Assembly: GCF_002441655.1 (NCBI RefSeq)
Contig: NZ_JXJU01000004.1
Coordinates: 124,001 to 188,000 of the forward strand
Source of the DNA: Lactococcus fujiensis JCM 16395
GTDB taxonomy: Bacteria; Bacillota; Bacilli; Lactobacillales; Streptococcaceae
Length of the DNA stretch: 64,000 nt
Reading direction: 5' to 3'
Below are positions 1 through 9,304 of this stretch, piece after piece. The stretch's first letter is position 1. Each line of letters opens with the position of its first letter. The notes under the pieces were generated by a model. It made no database searches. It had not been told where the DNA came from and worked only from the letters and a program-made list of their open reading frames with translations. Made by a program: the position numbers and the translations under genes.

Positions 1-1
1 T

Positions 2-1021
2 CTCGGTGGACTCATTCTTCCTCGACCGGTACATTTTGTAGGACAAATAAACTTAACAAAATCTTATGATGGCAATGCCTTACTCATTGCTGACAAAAAT
101 CAGTCCAACTGGTCTATTGAACGTCCTGAAGATGGTTTTGAGGCTCACAATTTCCATTATGCAAGTCCGCAACTAGAACTAGCAAACGCCAGCCTCGGAA
201 TCATGCATCAACTCGACAATGCAGATCAAATAATTTTACCTGAAGCCCACGATGATGTTGCTTATTCAATTTCTGATTTATTAGGGCATCAAGAATTGAA
301 TGGAAGGATTGACGAACAAGTTAATTTAGACCAACCTGGTCAATTGCGACACCATGCGCTGTCCGGTCGAGGTAAACTTGTCGGAAAAGATGCGGCCAAT
401 TATATCTTGGCTGACAATGAATTGGCAAATGTTCAAACACGAATCAGCAAGGCAAGTGGTCCAGAAATCGTGCTAAATCCGCTTGAAATCAATGCCGATA
501 GCTTTTCGGTCGAGCCAACATTTTACGACACCCATGGTCCTGCAATCGTTTTGCCTAATCAATTGCCTAGTGATGAAGACATCAAAGCATCAGCACTCTT
601 TGCCTTAGATCTAGTCGCTCAAGTAGCACCGAGTACATTTAGCCCTCAACACACTGCTGTCTATCGCTTGTCAACATCGAATAATATTACCTCTATCAGC
701 ACTTACAGCGCTGATCCAAGTCTTTGGCAAACCAGTTCAACCTTTACTAACCTCCAGCCAAACACCCAATATTATCTCTATGCACAGGCTATCGAAAGTA
801 GAAACTTTTTCGAAGGACCAATCAGTCAACTTCTCCTTGTCAGCACGGACAGTAAAGGTAGTCCAACACTCTCCATTCTTCCAAACCAAAAAGGATTCCT
901 TGCACAAACAGGGGATATTCCACAATTTCTCATTGAGGGGGCGCTCATATTATTCTTAGCCTTTCTTATCAATGAGAAAAAGAAAAGAGATAAAGAAGAA
1001 AATTTGACAAATGATGAATAA
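2..1021 (+). CDS. C-terminal part of a cell-wall-anchored surface protein (5' end outside window)
   Basis: The frame is open from base 2 with no start in view, so this is about the last 339 residues of a longer exported protein. Most of it matches no family I recognise. Near the end a stretch with FTNLQPNTQYYLYAQA has the look of a fibronectin-III-like beta-sandwich. The final residues form a sortase sorting signal: LAQTG (bases 899-913), a hydrophobic segment, then a tail rich in Lys, Arg and Glu. LAQTG departs from canonical LPxTG at the proline. Inference: sortase links the protein to peptidoglycan, with the missing N-terminal part carrying the signal peptide and any adhesive or enzymatic domain. 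A terminator follows directly. Confidence 0.75.
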   Translation, partial: LGGLILPRPVHFVGQINLTKSYDGNALLIADKNQSNWSIERPEDGFEAHNFHYASPQLELANASLGIMHQLDNADQIILPEAHDDVAYSISDLLGHQELNGRIDEQVNLDQPGQLRHHALSGRGKLVGKDAANYILADNELANVQTRISKASGPEIVLNPLEINADSFSVEPTFYDTHGPAIVLPNQLPSDEDIKASALFALDLVAQVAPSTFSPQHTAVYRLSTSNNITSISTYSADPSLWQTSSTFTNLQPNTQYYLYAQAIESRNFFEGPISQLLLVSTDSKGSPTLSILPNQKGFLAQTGDIPQFLIEGALILFLAFLINEKKKRDKEENLTNDE

Positions 1022-1038
1022 TATAAAGTTCAAAAATG

Positions 1039-1061
1039 AAACTCCTACGGGAGTTTTTTTG
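1039..1061 (+). terminator. Rho-independent terminator of the surface-protein gene
   Basis: A 7-bp stem, AAACTCC/GGAGTTT, with a TACG loop is followed by a T run, 17 bases after the stop codon. Confidence 0.85.
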
Positions 1062-1137
1062 TATATCATTTAATTACATTAGAAAAAAATGATAAAATTA
1101 TGATAAACAAACTTAGAAAGATTAGAAATTGAAATTA

Positions 1138-1290
1138 ATGAAAATTATTATTCAAAACACCTCAAAACAATTGCCCAATAATCAAAAGAACCTTTTTGAA
1201 ATCCGAGAAGATAATACATTGATGCCACTAATAACGCCTTGTCCAACCAATACCATCTCAAAATCACAAATTCAAAACTCAAAGGACTAA
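1138..1290 (+). CDS. Possible small ORF, 50 aa, unknown
   Basis: An ATG-started frame of 50 codons (begins MKIIIQNTSK) ends 4 bases before the next ORF, a spacing typical of co-translated genes. The ribosome-binding site is weak and I recognise no family. It is in a different frame from the downstream ORF, so it could be a real small gene, the front part of a frameshifted gene, or chance. Coding status is uncertain. Confidence 0.3.
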   Translation: MKIIIQNTSKQLPNNQKNLFEIREDNTLMPLITPCPTNTISKSQIQNSKD

Positions 1291-1294
1291 ACCC

Positions 1295-1867
1295 ATGAAC
1301 TTTACTGAATTAACGCACCTTTCCAATGAAATAAATAAATCTCGAAACTGGTCTCCACACCGAAAAGTCATGTTTGGTCAAGGGATTCTATCAAGCCTTC
1401 ACTTGCCCCAAATCATTAATCAGCCGAGTCAAGAAGCGCATGATAGTCAAAACCATAATGAACCTTACTCCCTTAATTTAATTTCCGGAATTATTGATAA
1501 ATTAGTAGACCACGAAAACATTCATTTGATGAAAACGGTCGTTTCGCAAACTGATTTTTCCAACCATCAAAAACTCCTCAATAATGCATTTCAACATTAC
1601 AAACAACCTGATATCCCAGAAGTAAATGGAATTTTTAAGGTTTTTCACAAAAATTGTTGGTTAGAGCAACTAAAGAACAAGCAAAAAAATATCGTCCTCG
1701 TCGTTACGGGAGAGCTTCAGGGTGATTTTTATTTTTTTACCGAAATGAAAAACAAGGTAAAATTGAATCGATTAAAATTTGAACAACCTGGTCTTTACAA
1801 CTTTGATTTTTTGAAAAAACAAGATCACTTTCTCTTACCGCCATATATAAAAAAACAGACGCTATAA
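1295..1867 (+). CDS. Hypothetical protein, 190 aa
   Basis: This ORF begins MNFTELTHLS and has a good AAAGGA ribosome-binding site about 8 bases before the ATG. It has no signal peptide or obvious membrane segment. It is rich in Asn, Gln, His and Lys, and I recognise no domain. It starts 4 bases after a possible 50-aa ORF and converges on the HAD hydrolase gene, overlapping its 3' end by 6 bases; both stop codons lie in a shared terminator hairpin. The clean RBS and the shared terminator favour a real gene. Function unknown. Confidence 0.6.
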   Translation: MNFTELTHLSNEINKSRNWSPHRKVMFGQGILSSLHLPQIINQPSQEAHDSQNHNEPYSLNLISGIIDKLVDHENIHLMKTVVSQTDFSNHQKLLNNAFQHYKQPDIPEVNGIFKVFHKNCWLEQLKNKQKNIVLVVTGELQGDFYFFTEMKNKVKLNRLKFEQPGLYNFDFLKKQDHFLLPPYIKKQTL

Positions 1868-1877
1868 GTCTGTTTTT
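1851..1877. terminator. Bidirectional terminator spanning two stop codons
   Basis: A perfect 10-bp inverted repeat, AAAAACAGAC/GTCTGTTTTT, surrounds a 7-base loop (GCTATAA) that holds the stop codons of both convergent genes. It has an A run on one side and a T run on the other, so it should work on both strands. Confidence 0.85.
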
Positions 1878-2554
1878 AGGTCCAGCCAATCAAGGCAGGC
1901 CTCGAGATTTGCGAATTCATAATCTGCAACGGTATGATTTTCCGGACCTATGTAAATCGTAGTCATTCTCATTTTTTTGGCGGGAATAATGTCATTGCCA
2001 AGATGGTCCCCCACCATGATTGTTTCAACGGCATTAAAATGTTCATTTTCCAGAACAAATTTGAAAGCTTCCAAATCAGGTTTTTTCAGCCCAATTTCAT
2101 CAGAAATGTAGACAGGAAATAGATTATTGAATCCAAATTGTCGAATTTTTTCACGTTGTTCCCAACTGTCGCCATTACTCAAAATCGCAATCGAATATTG
2201 CTTTGATAAGGCAAGCAATCGATTGACTAAATGATCATCTTGTTCAATTTCTTCAATCAAAGCTGTCAAATAAATATCAAAGAAATTTTTAATAAAGAGT
2301 TCTTTATAAGGCATATTAAAATAGTCTAAAACAAGACGAACACGCTCTTCGCGTCCAAACTCAACTGATATTTTTCCAGCATGGATTTGTTCCCAAATTT
2401 CATGATCAAATATAATATATTGTTCCATAAATTCATCAATTGTTACCTTATCAAACGGCAACAACTCAAGAAAAATTTTTCGATGGGCCGAAACCCAGTA
2501 TTTACGCAGAGGAAACAAAGTATTATCCCAATCAAAAATGATATTTTTAAGCAT
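1862..2554 (-). CDS. HAD-superfamily hydrolase, YjjG-like
   Basis: A 230-aa phosphatase-type protein of the haloacid dehalogenase superfamily. Motif I is DWDNT near the N-terminus, with the first Asp as the expected nucleophile; motif II is the Ser in ILSNG; the lysine in GLKKPD and the acidic MVGDHLGND complete the four HAD motifs. A helical cap follows motif I. Overall it resembles YjjG-type nucleotide or sugar-phosphate phosphatases, but the substrate cannot be told from sequence. I chose the ATG at 2554, 7 bases after a GGAGG-type site, over an in-frame ATG 24 bases upstream. It has its own terminator shared with the convergent ORF. Confidence 0.85.
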   Translation of the reverse strand: MLKNIIFDWDNTLFPLRKYWVSAHRKIFLELLPFDKVTIDEFMEQYIIFDHEIWEQIHAGKISVEFGREERVRLVLDYFNMPYKELFIKNFFDIYLTALIEEIEQDDHLVNRLLALSKQYSIAILSNGDSWEQREKIRQFGFNNLFPVYISDEIGLKKPDLEAFKFVLENEHFNAVETIMVGDHLGNDIIPAKKMRMTTIYIGPENHTVADYEFANLEACLDWLDLKTDL

Positions 2555-2611
2555 CTTCCCTCCATTCTTTTCTTCCATTTTAACAATAAATTATTACTTA
2601 TTCAATTTAAC

Positions 2612-2643
2612 AAAAAAATGTTCAATAAATTGAGCATTTTTTT
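2612..2643 (-). terminator. Rho-independent terminator of mnmG
   Basis: On the minus strand, an A/T-rich stem around TGCTCAA/TTGAACA with a short loop is followed by a T run, just after the mnmG stop. It contains one wobble or mismatch. Confidence 0.75.
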
Positions 2644-2652
2644 GATTTATTA

Positions 2653-4530
2653 TTAATGCGCTTCAAGATAAACCATCAAAATAGAAATATCTGCAGGATT
2701 GACACCTGAAATACGGCTCGCTTGCCCCAATGTTTCAGGATTTATTTTTTTGAATTTTTGACGTGCTTCCGTCGCAATCGAATCCAAAAGATCCCAATCC
2801 ATCGACTTTGGAATTTTCTTTTCTTCCAAGCGATGCATTTTTTCAACCTGATCCATTGCCTTTTTGATGTAGCCAGCATAGGTTACTTCAGTTTCAATCA
2901 GATCTATGACCGTCCGATCAATTGGCTCCGGTGCATCCCCAATAAATTTGACAAGATCTTGATAATGAACTTCAGGACGTTTTAAGAAATCAGCGGCTGT
3001 AAAAGCATCCTTGATTGGTCCAAAGCCCATCATTCCTAAAATTTCTTGTGTTTCTGGTATAGGTTTGATTTTTTCGGTATTTAAGCGCGTCATTTCCCGA
3101 TTGAATTCATCCATCTTAGCTTGAAAGACTCTCCAACGCTCATCATCAACAAGTCCTTTTTCACGTCCAATGGCTGTTAAACGAACATCTGCATTATCGT
3201 GGCGTAAAATTAAACGATACTCTGCACGAGAAGTGAGCAAACGATAAGGCTCAATTGTTCCTTTCGTGACTAAATCATCAATCATAACACCGATGTAAGC
3301 CTCACTGCGTTTCAAAATCATTTCTGGTTTCCCCAGTACCTTAAGTGCTGCATTCATCCCCGCAACAAGCCCTTGTCCAGCAGCTTCTTCATAACCTGAT
3401 GTTCCATTGGTCTGCCCCGCTGTAAACAAGCCCGAAATCAACTTTGTTTCGAGCGTTGGACGTAATTGGTGCGGGAATATCATGTCATATTCAATGGCGT
3501 ACCCTGTCCGCATCATTTCCACATTTTCAAGCCCTGGAATAGTTTTAAGTGCAGCAAATTGAACATCTTCAGGCATTGAGGTAGAGAATCCACCCACATA
3601 AATCTCATCTGTATTACGCCCTTCTGGTTCGAGGAAAAGTTGATGGCGCGGCTTATCTTCAAAACGCGTGATTTTATCTTCTATCGATGGACAATAACGT
3701 GGGCCTACTCCTTTAACAATTCCTGAGAAAAGAGGTGCTCGGTAAAGATTATCACGTAAGATTTCATGCGTTGCATTTGACGTATAGGTCAAATAACATG
3801 GAATTTGGTCCTTCAAATAATCTTCATCTTTTGAAAGATATGAAAAATGATTGGGATTTTCATCACCCGGTTGGATTTCCGTCTTTGAATAGTCAATCGA
3901 ACTTTTCAAAACACGAGGAGGTGTTCCGGTTTTAAAACGACCTATTTCAAAGCCCAAATCACGTAAATTATCTGCTAAACCAATTGAAGGAATAGAATTA
4001 TTCGGCCCGGAACTGTATTTCAAGTCACCAATAATAATTTCGCCACGAAGTGCTGTTCCTGTCGTAACAATAATAGCTTTGGCTCCATAATAAGTTCCGG
4101 TTTGGGTCCGAACACCGATGACTTTAGTTTTGGCTTCATCTGTTAAAATTTCTTCAACCATACCTTGACGGAGGGTCAAATTTTCTTGACGTTCAATTGT
4201 CTTCTTCATTTCATCAGAGTAAAGTTGTTTATCAGCTTGAGCACGTAACGCACGCACAGCTGGCCCTTTACCTGTATTCAACATTTTCATTTGAATGTAA
4301 GTTTTGTCAATATTACGTCCCATTTCGCCACCTAAAGCATCGATTTCACGGACAACGATTCCTTTTGCCGAACCGCCCACAGACGGGTTACAAGGCATAA
4401 AGGCAACCATATTGAGATTTATCGTGAGAAGGAGGGCTTTGGTTCCCATACGAGCCGCAGCCAAAGCTGCTTCAACGCCCGCATGACCTGCTCCAATGAC
4501 GATCACATCATATTCTTCTTGAAATTGCAT
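2653..4530 (-). CDS. mnmG: tRNA uridine 5-carboxymethylaminomethyl modification enzyme MnmG (GidA)
   Basis: FAD-dependent subunit that, with the GTPase MnmE, installs the aminomethyl or carboxymethylaminomethyl group on U34 of tRNAs reading split codon boxes. Of the expected 625 residues, the N-terminus carries the dinucleotide-binding motif IGAGHAG, followed by the family signature CNPSVGG and, later, [18 protein letters not shown]. The helical C-terminal domain that contacts MnmE and tRNA is complete. The frame is open 43 codons further upstream, but the family start [15 protein letters not shown] fits the ATG at 4530, which has a GGAG site. It is monocistronic, with its own terminator. Confidence 0.97.
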   Translation of the reverse strand: MQFQEEYDVIVIGAGHAGVEAALAAARMGTKALLLTINLNMVAFMPCNPSVGGSAKGIVVREIDALGGEMGRNIDKTYIQMKMLNTGKGPAVRALRAQADKQLYSDEMKKTIERQENLTLRQGMVEEILTDEAKTKVIGVRTQTGTYYGAKAIIVTTGTALRGEIIIGDLKYSSGPNNSIPSIGLADNLRDLGFEIGRFKTGTPPRVLKSSIDYSKTEIQPGDENPNHFSYLSKDEDYLKDQIPCYLTYTSNATHEILRDNLYRAPLFSGIVKGVGPRYCPSIEDKITRFEDKPRHQLFLEPEGRNTDEIYVGGFSTSMPEDVQFAALKTIPGLENVEMMRTGYAIEYDMIFPHQLRPTLETKLISGLFTAGQTNGTSGYEEAAGQGLVAGMNAALKVLGKPEMILKRSEAYIGVMIDDLVTKGTIEPYRLLTSRAEYRLILRHDNADVRLTAIGREKGLVDDERWRVFQAKMDEFNREMTRLNTEKIKPIPETQEILGMMGFGPIKDAFTAADFLKRPEVHYQDLVKFIGDAPEPIDRTVIDLIETEVTYAGYIKKAMDQVEKMHRLEEKKIPKSMDWDLLDSIATEARQKFKKINPETLGQASRISGVNPADISILMVYLEAH

Positions 4531-4991
4531 ATTTTCTCCAAATTTTTTACTATTTTCATCACCAACTATTTTGGCGACAAAAAAGCCAAAGCCAGTGAAA
4601 AATACGTTTTCCGCATCTGAGAACGCTAAAAAAAACATATTTTCCCGAGCTTTGACCATCGAGTTTTTATGATAGTGTTATTCTACCTCTTTTTACCTAT
4701 TTTTTCAAGAACTTCCGCTTGAGACTTGTTCCCCCAAACGAAAAATAAATTCGAAAACTAAATCAGTTGAAAGAATCGAAGGATTTGAAAAAATAAATAG
4801 ATAAAATAAACGATTAAGGAAAAACTTAAAATGACCATCGTCAAATTTATTGATTTCTTCATCTTTTCCTCACTTTCGTAATCATTTTCTAATTTAATTG
4901 TACAAAATAATAAAAGAATAACAAAAGCAAATCATTTTCATAAATTTTCACTAAAAAAAGACCCTGTATAAACAAAGTCAATTCTAATTTC
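4531..4991. other. Intergenic region between mnmG and the DUF1033 gene
   Basis: It is A/T-rich and holds the upstream region of mnmG and the terminator of the DUF1033 gene (4953-4979). I see no further gene; the reading frames here are short and lack ribosome-binding sites. Confidence 0.6.
4953..4979 (-). terminator. Rho-independent terminator after the DUF1033 gene
   Basis: Minus-strand 8-bp stem GACTTTGT/ACAGGGTC (two G-U pairs) with a TTAT loop, followed by seven T, just after the stop of the DUF1033 gene. Confidence 0.75.
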
Positions 4992-5387
4992 TTAATAAAG
5001 ATCACTTGATAAAGTATCAAAGTGCCCCAATTTGGTTGAACAAAATTTTGCGGGGTTTTCGCCACTTTGTTTGCTATATGCCCACCGTTTTTTCTCTGTT
5101 GGTAATTGATGCCAGTCCTCAAGTAGGGCTAATCCATGATATTGTTGTTGATACCCCGCACACTCTTCGCACCAAATCTGATCCTGAGGTTCCCAGAATG
5201 CCGAAAGCAGGTCATCTTGACTCTTATATTTTTCAAATTTTTTCGCCATATCAAGCCATTCATTTTTATAAAACTTTAATGCCCTTGAAAAATTATCAAA
5301 TTCTTTGACTGAAATAATGTCTTCTTTCCAGCCCTCGAAGAACCACCAAGGTTCATCGGTTCCATACATCATCACAACTCTATACAT
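4992..5387 (-). CDS. DUF1033 family protein
   Basis: A 131-aa cytoplasmic protein beginning MYRVVMMYGTDEPWWFFEGW, which fits the streptococcal/lactococcal DUF1033 family as I remember it. Conserved-looking features include the WW pair, a CEEC motif that could bind metal, and the YHGLALLEDW segment. The family has no established function that I know of. It lies 70 bases downstream of mrnC on the same strand, so it is probably the last gene of the cysE-cysS-mrnC transcription unit, and a terminator follows. The C-terminal quarter looks less conserved. Confidence 0.85.
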   Translation of the reverse strand: MYRVVMMYGTDEPWWFFEGWKEDIISVKEFDNFSRALKFYKNEWLDMAKKFEKYKSQDDLLSAFWEPQDQIWCEECAGYQQQYHGLALLEDWHQLPTEKKRWAYSKQSGENPAKFCSTKLGHFDTLSSDLY

Positions 5388-5457
5388 AATTCTCTCTTCG
5401 CTGAAGTGTTACTTCCTCTATCATAACGAATTATTCAATTTTTTTGAAATAATCTGC

Positions 5458-5850
5458 TCATTTCTCAATATGTTTCAGACAAAATTCCCAAATTTTATTC
5501 AATCGCTCTTCCTGGTGGGTGAGGTGAAGAATACCAAATACGGCCTCAAAGCCCGTTGAGATTCGATAAGTGACGACATCAGTATTTTTAGCCGTTGTTT
5601 TGCTGTGTGCATTACGTCCACGCTTAAAGTAAATGAGTTCATCTTCTGTTAGAAAATTAGTTTCTTCCATTGCGGAAATTATTGCGGCCTGTGCTTTTGC
5701 TGACACAAATCGCGTGGCATTTTTTTGAAGTTGTGATGGTTTTGTTATCCCCAAACTTAATAAATAATCACGAACAAAAACTTCATAAACAGCATCGCCG
5801 ATATAAGCAAGCGCAATTCCATTCAATAATTTAGCAGAATTTTCATTCAT
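5458..5850 (-). CDS. mrnC: Mini-ribonuclease III
   Basis: A 130-aa RNase III-like catalytic domain without the double-stranded RNA-binding domain, the size expected of Mini-III. It matures the ends of 23S rRNA. The signature [12 protein letters not shown] near residue 13 carries catalytic acidic residues, and the RGRNAHSK segment is characteristic of this family. Its start overlaps the end of cysS by 8 bases, indicating translational coupling. The cysS-mrnC pairing is conserved in Firmicutes. Confidence 0.95.
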   Translation of the reverse strand: MNENSAKLLNGIALAYIGDAVYEVFVRDYLLSLGITKPSQLQKNATRFVSAKAQAAIISAMEETNFLTEDELIYFKRGRNAHSKTTAKNTDVVTYRISTGFEAVFGILHLTHQEERLNKIWEFCLKHIEK

Positions 5851-7189
5851 GATGCCACCTCACGCCATCTTTCGTGTCTTCCAAAATAATCCCTTTGGCC
5901 TTCAACTCATCACGAATTTGATCTGATTTCGCAAAGTCTCTCATTTCACGAGCCACTTGTCGTGCTTCAATAAGCTGTTCAATTTCAGAATCAATACCGG
6001 CTTCAAGTTCCAATTGCAACCCCAAGATTTCCATTACATCTTCAAAAAAGTGTTTGGTTTCTATACCACCGTTTCCTTTATTGACCCATGATATAAAATC
6101 ATAAAAGATCGTTAAAGCATTGGCAATATTGAAATCATCATCCATCGCTTCGATGAACGACCGCTTAAAAGCTGTCAGTTCGGACAAATCTGCAGTCCCT
6201 TCTTGATTCAAATTACGATATGCATTTTCTATCTTTTTGACATTATTGTCAGCATCGAGAAGTGCCTCATCTGTAAAATTAACGGGACGACGATAATGCG
6301 TTGTCGCAAGGAAAAATCGTAAATTTTTTGCAGGAACAACTTTTAATAAGTCGTGTACAGTCGTAAAATTGCCAAGCGATTTAGACATTTTCTCCCCATC
6401 CACATTGACAAAGCCGTTGTGCATCCAATAATTGGCAAATCTTTGACCAGTTTTTGCTTCTGATTGGGCAATTTCATTGGTATGGTGTGGAAACTCTAAA
6501 TCAGCTCCACCACCATGAATATCAAGCGTATTCCCCAAAAGGTCCATTGACATTACTGAACACTCAATGTGCCACCCTGGACGTCCTTCTCCCCATGGGG
6601 AGTGCCATGAAACCTCCCCTTTTTTCGCTGATTTCCATAGCGCAAAATCAGCCGATGTTTCTTTTCGGCTTGTCTCCTCATCGGTTCGCCCAGAAGCCCC
6701 TTCTAGCAATTCATCCAAATTTTTATGAGCTAATTTTGCATAGTCTGTAGACCTGGATACACGAAAATAAACATCTCCTTGGGAAACATAGGCAAAATCT
6801 TTAGCAATAAGCTCCTGAATAAACCCAATCATCTGGTCAATATATTCGCTTGCTTTCGGATTATGCGTTGCATGTTTCACACCTAACGCATCAATATCCT
6901 CAAAAAATGCCTTTATATAGCGTTCTGAAAATTCTTTTGTAGATAAATTTTCTGAATTTGCACCTTTGATAATTTTGTCATCAACGTCAGTAAAATTTGA
7001 TACATAATTAACATCGTAGCCTCGATACTCTAAATATCGACGGACTACGTCAAAAGCGACAACACTTCTTGCATTGCCGATATGAATATAATTATAGACC
7101 GTTGGTCCACAAACGTACATGCTGATTTTTCCAGGTATTATTGGCTGAAAATCTTCTAATTGACGACTGTAAGTATTGTAAATTTTCAT
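5843..7189 (-). CDS. cysS: Cysteinyl-tRNA synthetase
   Basis: A 448-aa class I aminoacyl-tRNA synthetase that charges tRNA-Cys. The HIGH-type motif appears as HIGNA after [10 protein letters not shown], and the KMSKS loop as [10 protein letters not shown]. Zinc ligands are expected at the Cys in CGPTVY, in HIECSVM and at the His residues of [12 protein letters not shown]. Length is slightly short of the usual 460 or so but both ends look intact. It lies 12 bases downstream of the TMEM175-like gene and overlaps mrnC, so cysteine synthesis (cysE) and use (cysS) are transcribed together. Confidence 0.97.
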   Translation of the reverse strand: MKIYNTYSRQLEDFQPIIPGKISMYVCGPTVYNYIHIGNARSVVAFDVVRRYLEYRGYDVNYVSNFTDVDDKIIKGANSENLSTKEFSERYIKAFFEDIDALGVKHATHNPKASEYIDQMIGFIQELIAKDFAYVSQGDVYFRVSRSTDYAKLAHKNLDELLEGASGRTDEETSRKETSADFALWKSAKKGEVSWHSPWGEGRPGWHIECSVMSMDLLGNTLDIHGGGADLEFPHHTNEIAQSEAKTGQRFANYWMHNGFVNVDGEKMSKSLGNFTTVHDLLKVVPAKNLRFFLATTHYRRPVNFTDEALLDADNNVKKIENAYRNLNQEGTADLSELTAFKRSFIEAMDDDFNIANALTIFYDFISWVNKGNGGIETKHFFEDVMEILGLQLELEAGIDSEIEQLIEARQVAREMRDFAKSDQIRDELKAKGIILEDTKDGVRWHHE

Positions 7190-7201
7190 TATAGTTCCTT
7201 T

Positions 7202-7795
7202 TTAATCTTCATCATAAACAATTGATGTCACAAGCGACCGAATAGGCAAATAGAGTAAAGGGATTCCCGTGTAAGCTGCGTAGCCTAGGCTTGAAATTCC
7301 AATGGCAATGATGGCCATCAACAGCAAATCCCAAGGTTTTCGTGCTTGATGACGACTCACACTAATTTCATTTAAACGATAAACAGCCTTGCTAATCAAC
7401 GCCGCAAAACGAGAAGTTACAATGATGTATAAAATATAAATTGTAGTGAAATATGCTGGGTGATTACCATTATTTGCTTGCGTCATAAATGGAAAAAGGG
7501 AAACGAGCATTAGGAAAATTGTGTACGCGAAAATTTGCCAACCCGAAATTTTCTTTATCCGCCCAAAAAACTTGCTAAATTGAAAATAATAAGAAACGAC
7601 TACCAGAAAACTCACAAAGAAAATAATGAGTGAAGTAACCGTGTCTTGAAAATAATACTGCTTATTATTCATCAGTTTTGGCAACGGAATTTCTAGAACC
7701 ATAATCGTTGCAATAATTGACATTACTGCATCGGTAAAAGATTTTAAAGTTGAAAGCATCTGTCCTTCATAGACAGCGACTTTTCTTTTCCCCAT
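7202..7795 (-). CDS. TMEM175/DUF1211-family membrane protein (putative K+ channel)
   Basis: A 197-aa integral membrane protein with about six hydrophobic segments. The first carries FTDAVMSIIATIMVLEI, matching the FSD motif and following pattern of TMEM175 (DUF1211) proteins, with Thr in place of Ser. Bacterial members form tetrameric potassium-selective channels; here the activity is inferred only from this motif and the topology. It sits between cysE and cysS with gaps of 13 and 12 bases, so it belongs to that operon although it has no obvious link to cysteine metabolism. Confidence 0.8.
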   Translation of the reverse strand: MGKRKVAVYEGQMLSTLKSFTDAVMSIIATIMVLEIPLPKLMNNKQYYFQDTVTSLIIFFVSFLVVVSYYFQFSKFFGRIKKISGWQIFAYTIFLMLVSLFPFMTQANNGNHPAYFTTIYILYIIVTSRFAALISKAVYRLNEISVSRHQARKPWDLLLMAIIAIGISSLGYAAYTGIPLLYLPIRSLVTSIVYDED

Positions 7796-7808
7796 TTCTT
7801 ACTTCACC

Positions 7809-8408
7809 TCACAAATGTGATGAATGGTAACTTGCTTCACGCATTTCTTCTAGAGAATTAATTATTGACTCATCTTTTTTACCGTTGACACGAACAACTT
7901 TTGCAGGAATTCCCACCACTGTCACGTCATTCGGAACATCTGTAACAACAACAGCACTCGCACCAACTTTGGCATTTTCTCCAATTTCAATGGGTCCTAA
8001 AAGTTGAGCATGGGCCGAAATGAGTGCCCCCTTTCGTACCGTTGGGTGTCGCTTGCCAGAGTCTTTCCCAGTTCCGCCCAGCGTTACACCATGATAGAGT
8101 TTCACACCAGTTTCAACTATTGCGGTTTCCCCTATTACAAGTCCTGAACCATGGTCGATAAAAACACCATTAGCAATCTCAGCCCCTGGATGAATTTCTA
8201 TTTGTGTTAAAAAACGCCACAGTTGAGAATTCATTCGTGCTAATAATTTTGCATCATGTTTCCATAACCAATGTGACAAGCGATGTGCCGCTAATGCTTT
8301 TAAGCCAGGATAAGTTAAAATTATTTCTAAACTTGTTCGCGCGGCGGGGTCATTTTCGCGCGTTACTCGAACTCCTTCTCGCCAAAAGCCCTTCTTTTTT
8401 TCTTTCAT
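7809..8408 (-). CDS. cysE: Serine O-acetyltransferase
   Basis: A 199-aa enzyme that acetylates L-serine with acetyl-CoA, the first step of cysteine synthesis. The left-handed beta-helix hexapeptide repeats are clear (IEIHPGAEIANGVFIDHGSG, VIGETAIVETGVKLYHG), with the catalytic His/Asp in FIDHG and the loop VTLGGTGKDSGKRHPTV. It is short at the N-terminus like many Gram-positive CysE proteins. It is the first gene of a minus-strand unit with the TMEM175-like gene, cysS and mrnC. An extended -10 element lies about 75 bases upstream. Confidence 0.95.
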   Translation of the reverse strand: MKEKKKGFWREGVRVTRENDPAARTSLEIILTYPGLKALAAHRLSHWLWKHDAKLLARMNSQLWRFLTQIEIHPGAEIANGVFIDHGSGLVIGETAIVETGVKLYHGVTLGGTGKDSGKRHPTVRKGALISAHAQLLGPIEIGENAKVGASAVVVTDVPNDVTVVGIPAKVVRVNGKKDESIINSLEEMREASYHSSHL

Positions 8409-8465
8409 TGTTACCTTACATTAATAAATTTTTTTCTATTGAAAAAATTAATTTTTGATATAAAA

Positions 8466-8497
8466 AATACTTATAGTCAAATTATACCATAAGTATT
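8466..8497 (-). promoter_or_regulatory. Inverted repeat holding a cysE promoter element and a terminator-like stem
   Basis: A perfect 9-bp inverted repeat (AATACTTAT/ATAAGTATT) encloses, on the minus strand, the extended -10 box TGGTATAAT. A T run follows the second arm on the minus strand. The element could terminate the pnp/sseB-like unit and also start the cysE unit. Confidence 0.5.
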
Positions 8498-8520
8498 CAT
8501 TCTAGGAATAACCTCAGCTA

Positions 8521-9294
8521 TCAGCCAATTTCATTCCAAAACATCAAGGTTTTTTGATAATCATCATTGGTTGCACCAATCGGATTAATCGTTACACCGT
8601 CCGTTTTTCCAAAAACATTCTCACCTTCATCTGGATGACGCAAAGTTTTCAAATCCATCATTAGAACTTGACCACGATTTTCTTTAAAGGGATCGACAAA
8701 GTAGGCCTCATTGTACCATGCCGCAAAAGAATTTAGGTTATCAAAAATAGGAATAAATTCTTGCCCATCTTGAGTGGTCAAATTTGCAAAACCACGATGG
8801 ATTTTGTCTTCCTCATCCGTCCAAACAAATGTAGGAACAAGGTATTTTCGAGTAAGCCGTTCTTTTTTTACATTCTCAGGATCAAGCATCTCATTCAGGA
8901 TTCCAGTGTAATAGCTGACAAATTTTAGCAGGCTTTCCTTGTCAAAATAAACCGTGTTATCATGAGATTCATCTGTTGCAAGTTTCGGATTAAAGGCTAC
9001 CGAAGCAATTTCTGTTTGCATTAAAGCGGTCAAAATCTCACGAATGGGACGTAATTCCCACTCTGTTTCGACTTCAGTTAAGGATTTTTCAAAAACTGCT
9101 AAATCTTCCTCAGTTGTAAACATAGGTAATGTTTTATGACCTTCAACGTCAAAAAAGAATATTTTTGACGGAACCAAAACAGGAAAAGCTTGTAGGGCAT
9201 AAACAAAGGAAATATCTTCTAAAAACTGTCCTTGATTGGCCAACGAATTCTTTAATTTGTCATTAAGCTCCGGGCTTAAATTATATTTGCTCAT
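8521..9294 (-). CDS. SseB-family protein
   Basis: A 257-aa protein with an SseB-like layout: a central FVWTDEEDKIHRGFANLT segment and a C-terminal half ending in VTINPIGATND. SseB domains occur in enhanced-serine-sensitivity proteins and in secretion-system accessory proteins; the molecular role in Firmicutes is unclear. I take the start at MSKYNLS, 5 bases after AAGGGAG, instead of an in-frame start 57 bases earlier that would overlap the end of pnp. It starts 10 bases after pnp and probably shares its transcript. Confidence 0.75.
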   Translation of the reverse strand: MSKYNLSPELNDKLKNSLANQGQFLEDISFVYALQAFPVLVPSKIFFFDVEGHKTLPMFTTEEDLAVFEKSLTEVETEWELRPIREILTALMQTEIASVAFNPKLATDESHDNTVYFDKESLLKFVSYYTGILNEMLDPENVKKERLTRKYLVPTFVWTDEEDKIHRGFANLTTQDGQEFIPIFDNLNSFAAWYNEAYFVDPFKENRGQVLMMDLKTLRHPDEGENVFGKTDGVTINPIGATNDDYQKTLMFWNEIG

Positions 9295-9304
9295 GTTACT
9301 CCCT

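Noticed and set aside
4531-4659. Longer mnmG start, adding 43 codons
   Set aside because: The extra residues do not fit the family; the ATG at 4530 has an RBS and the standard N-terminus.
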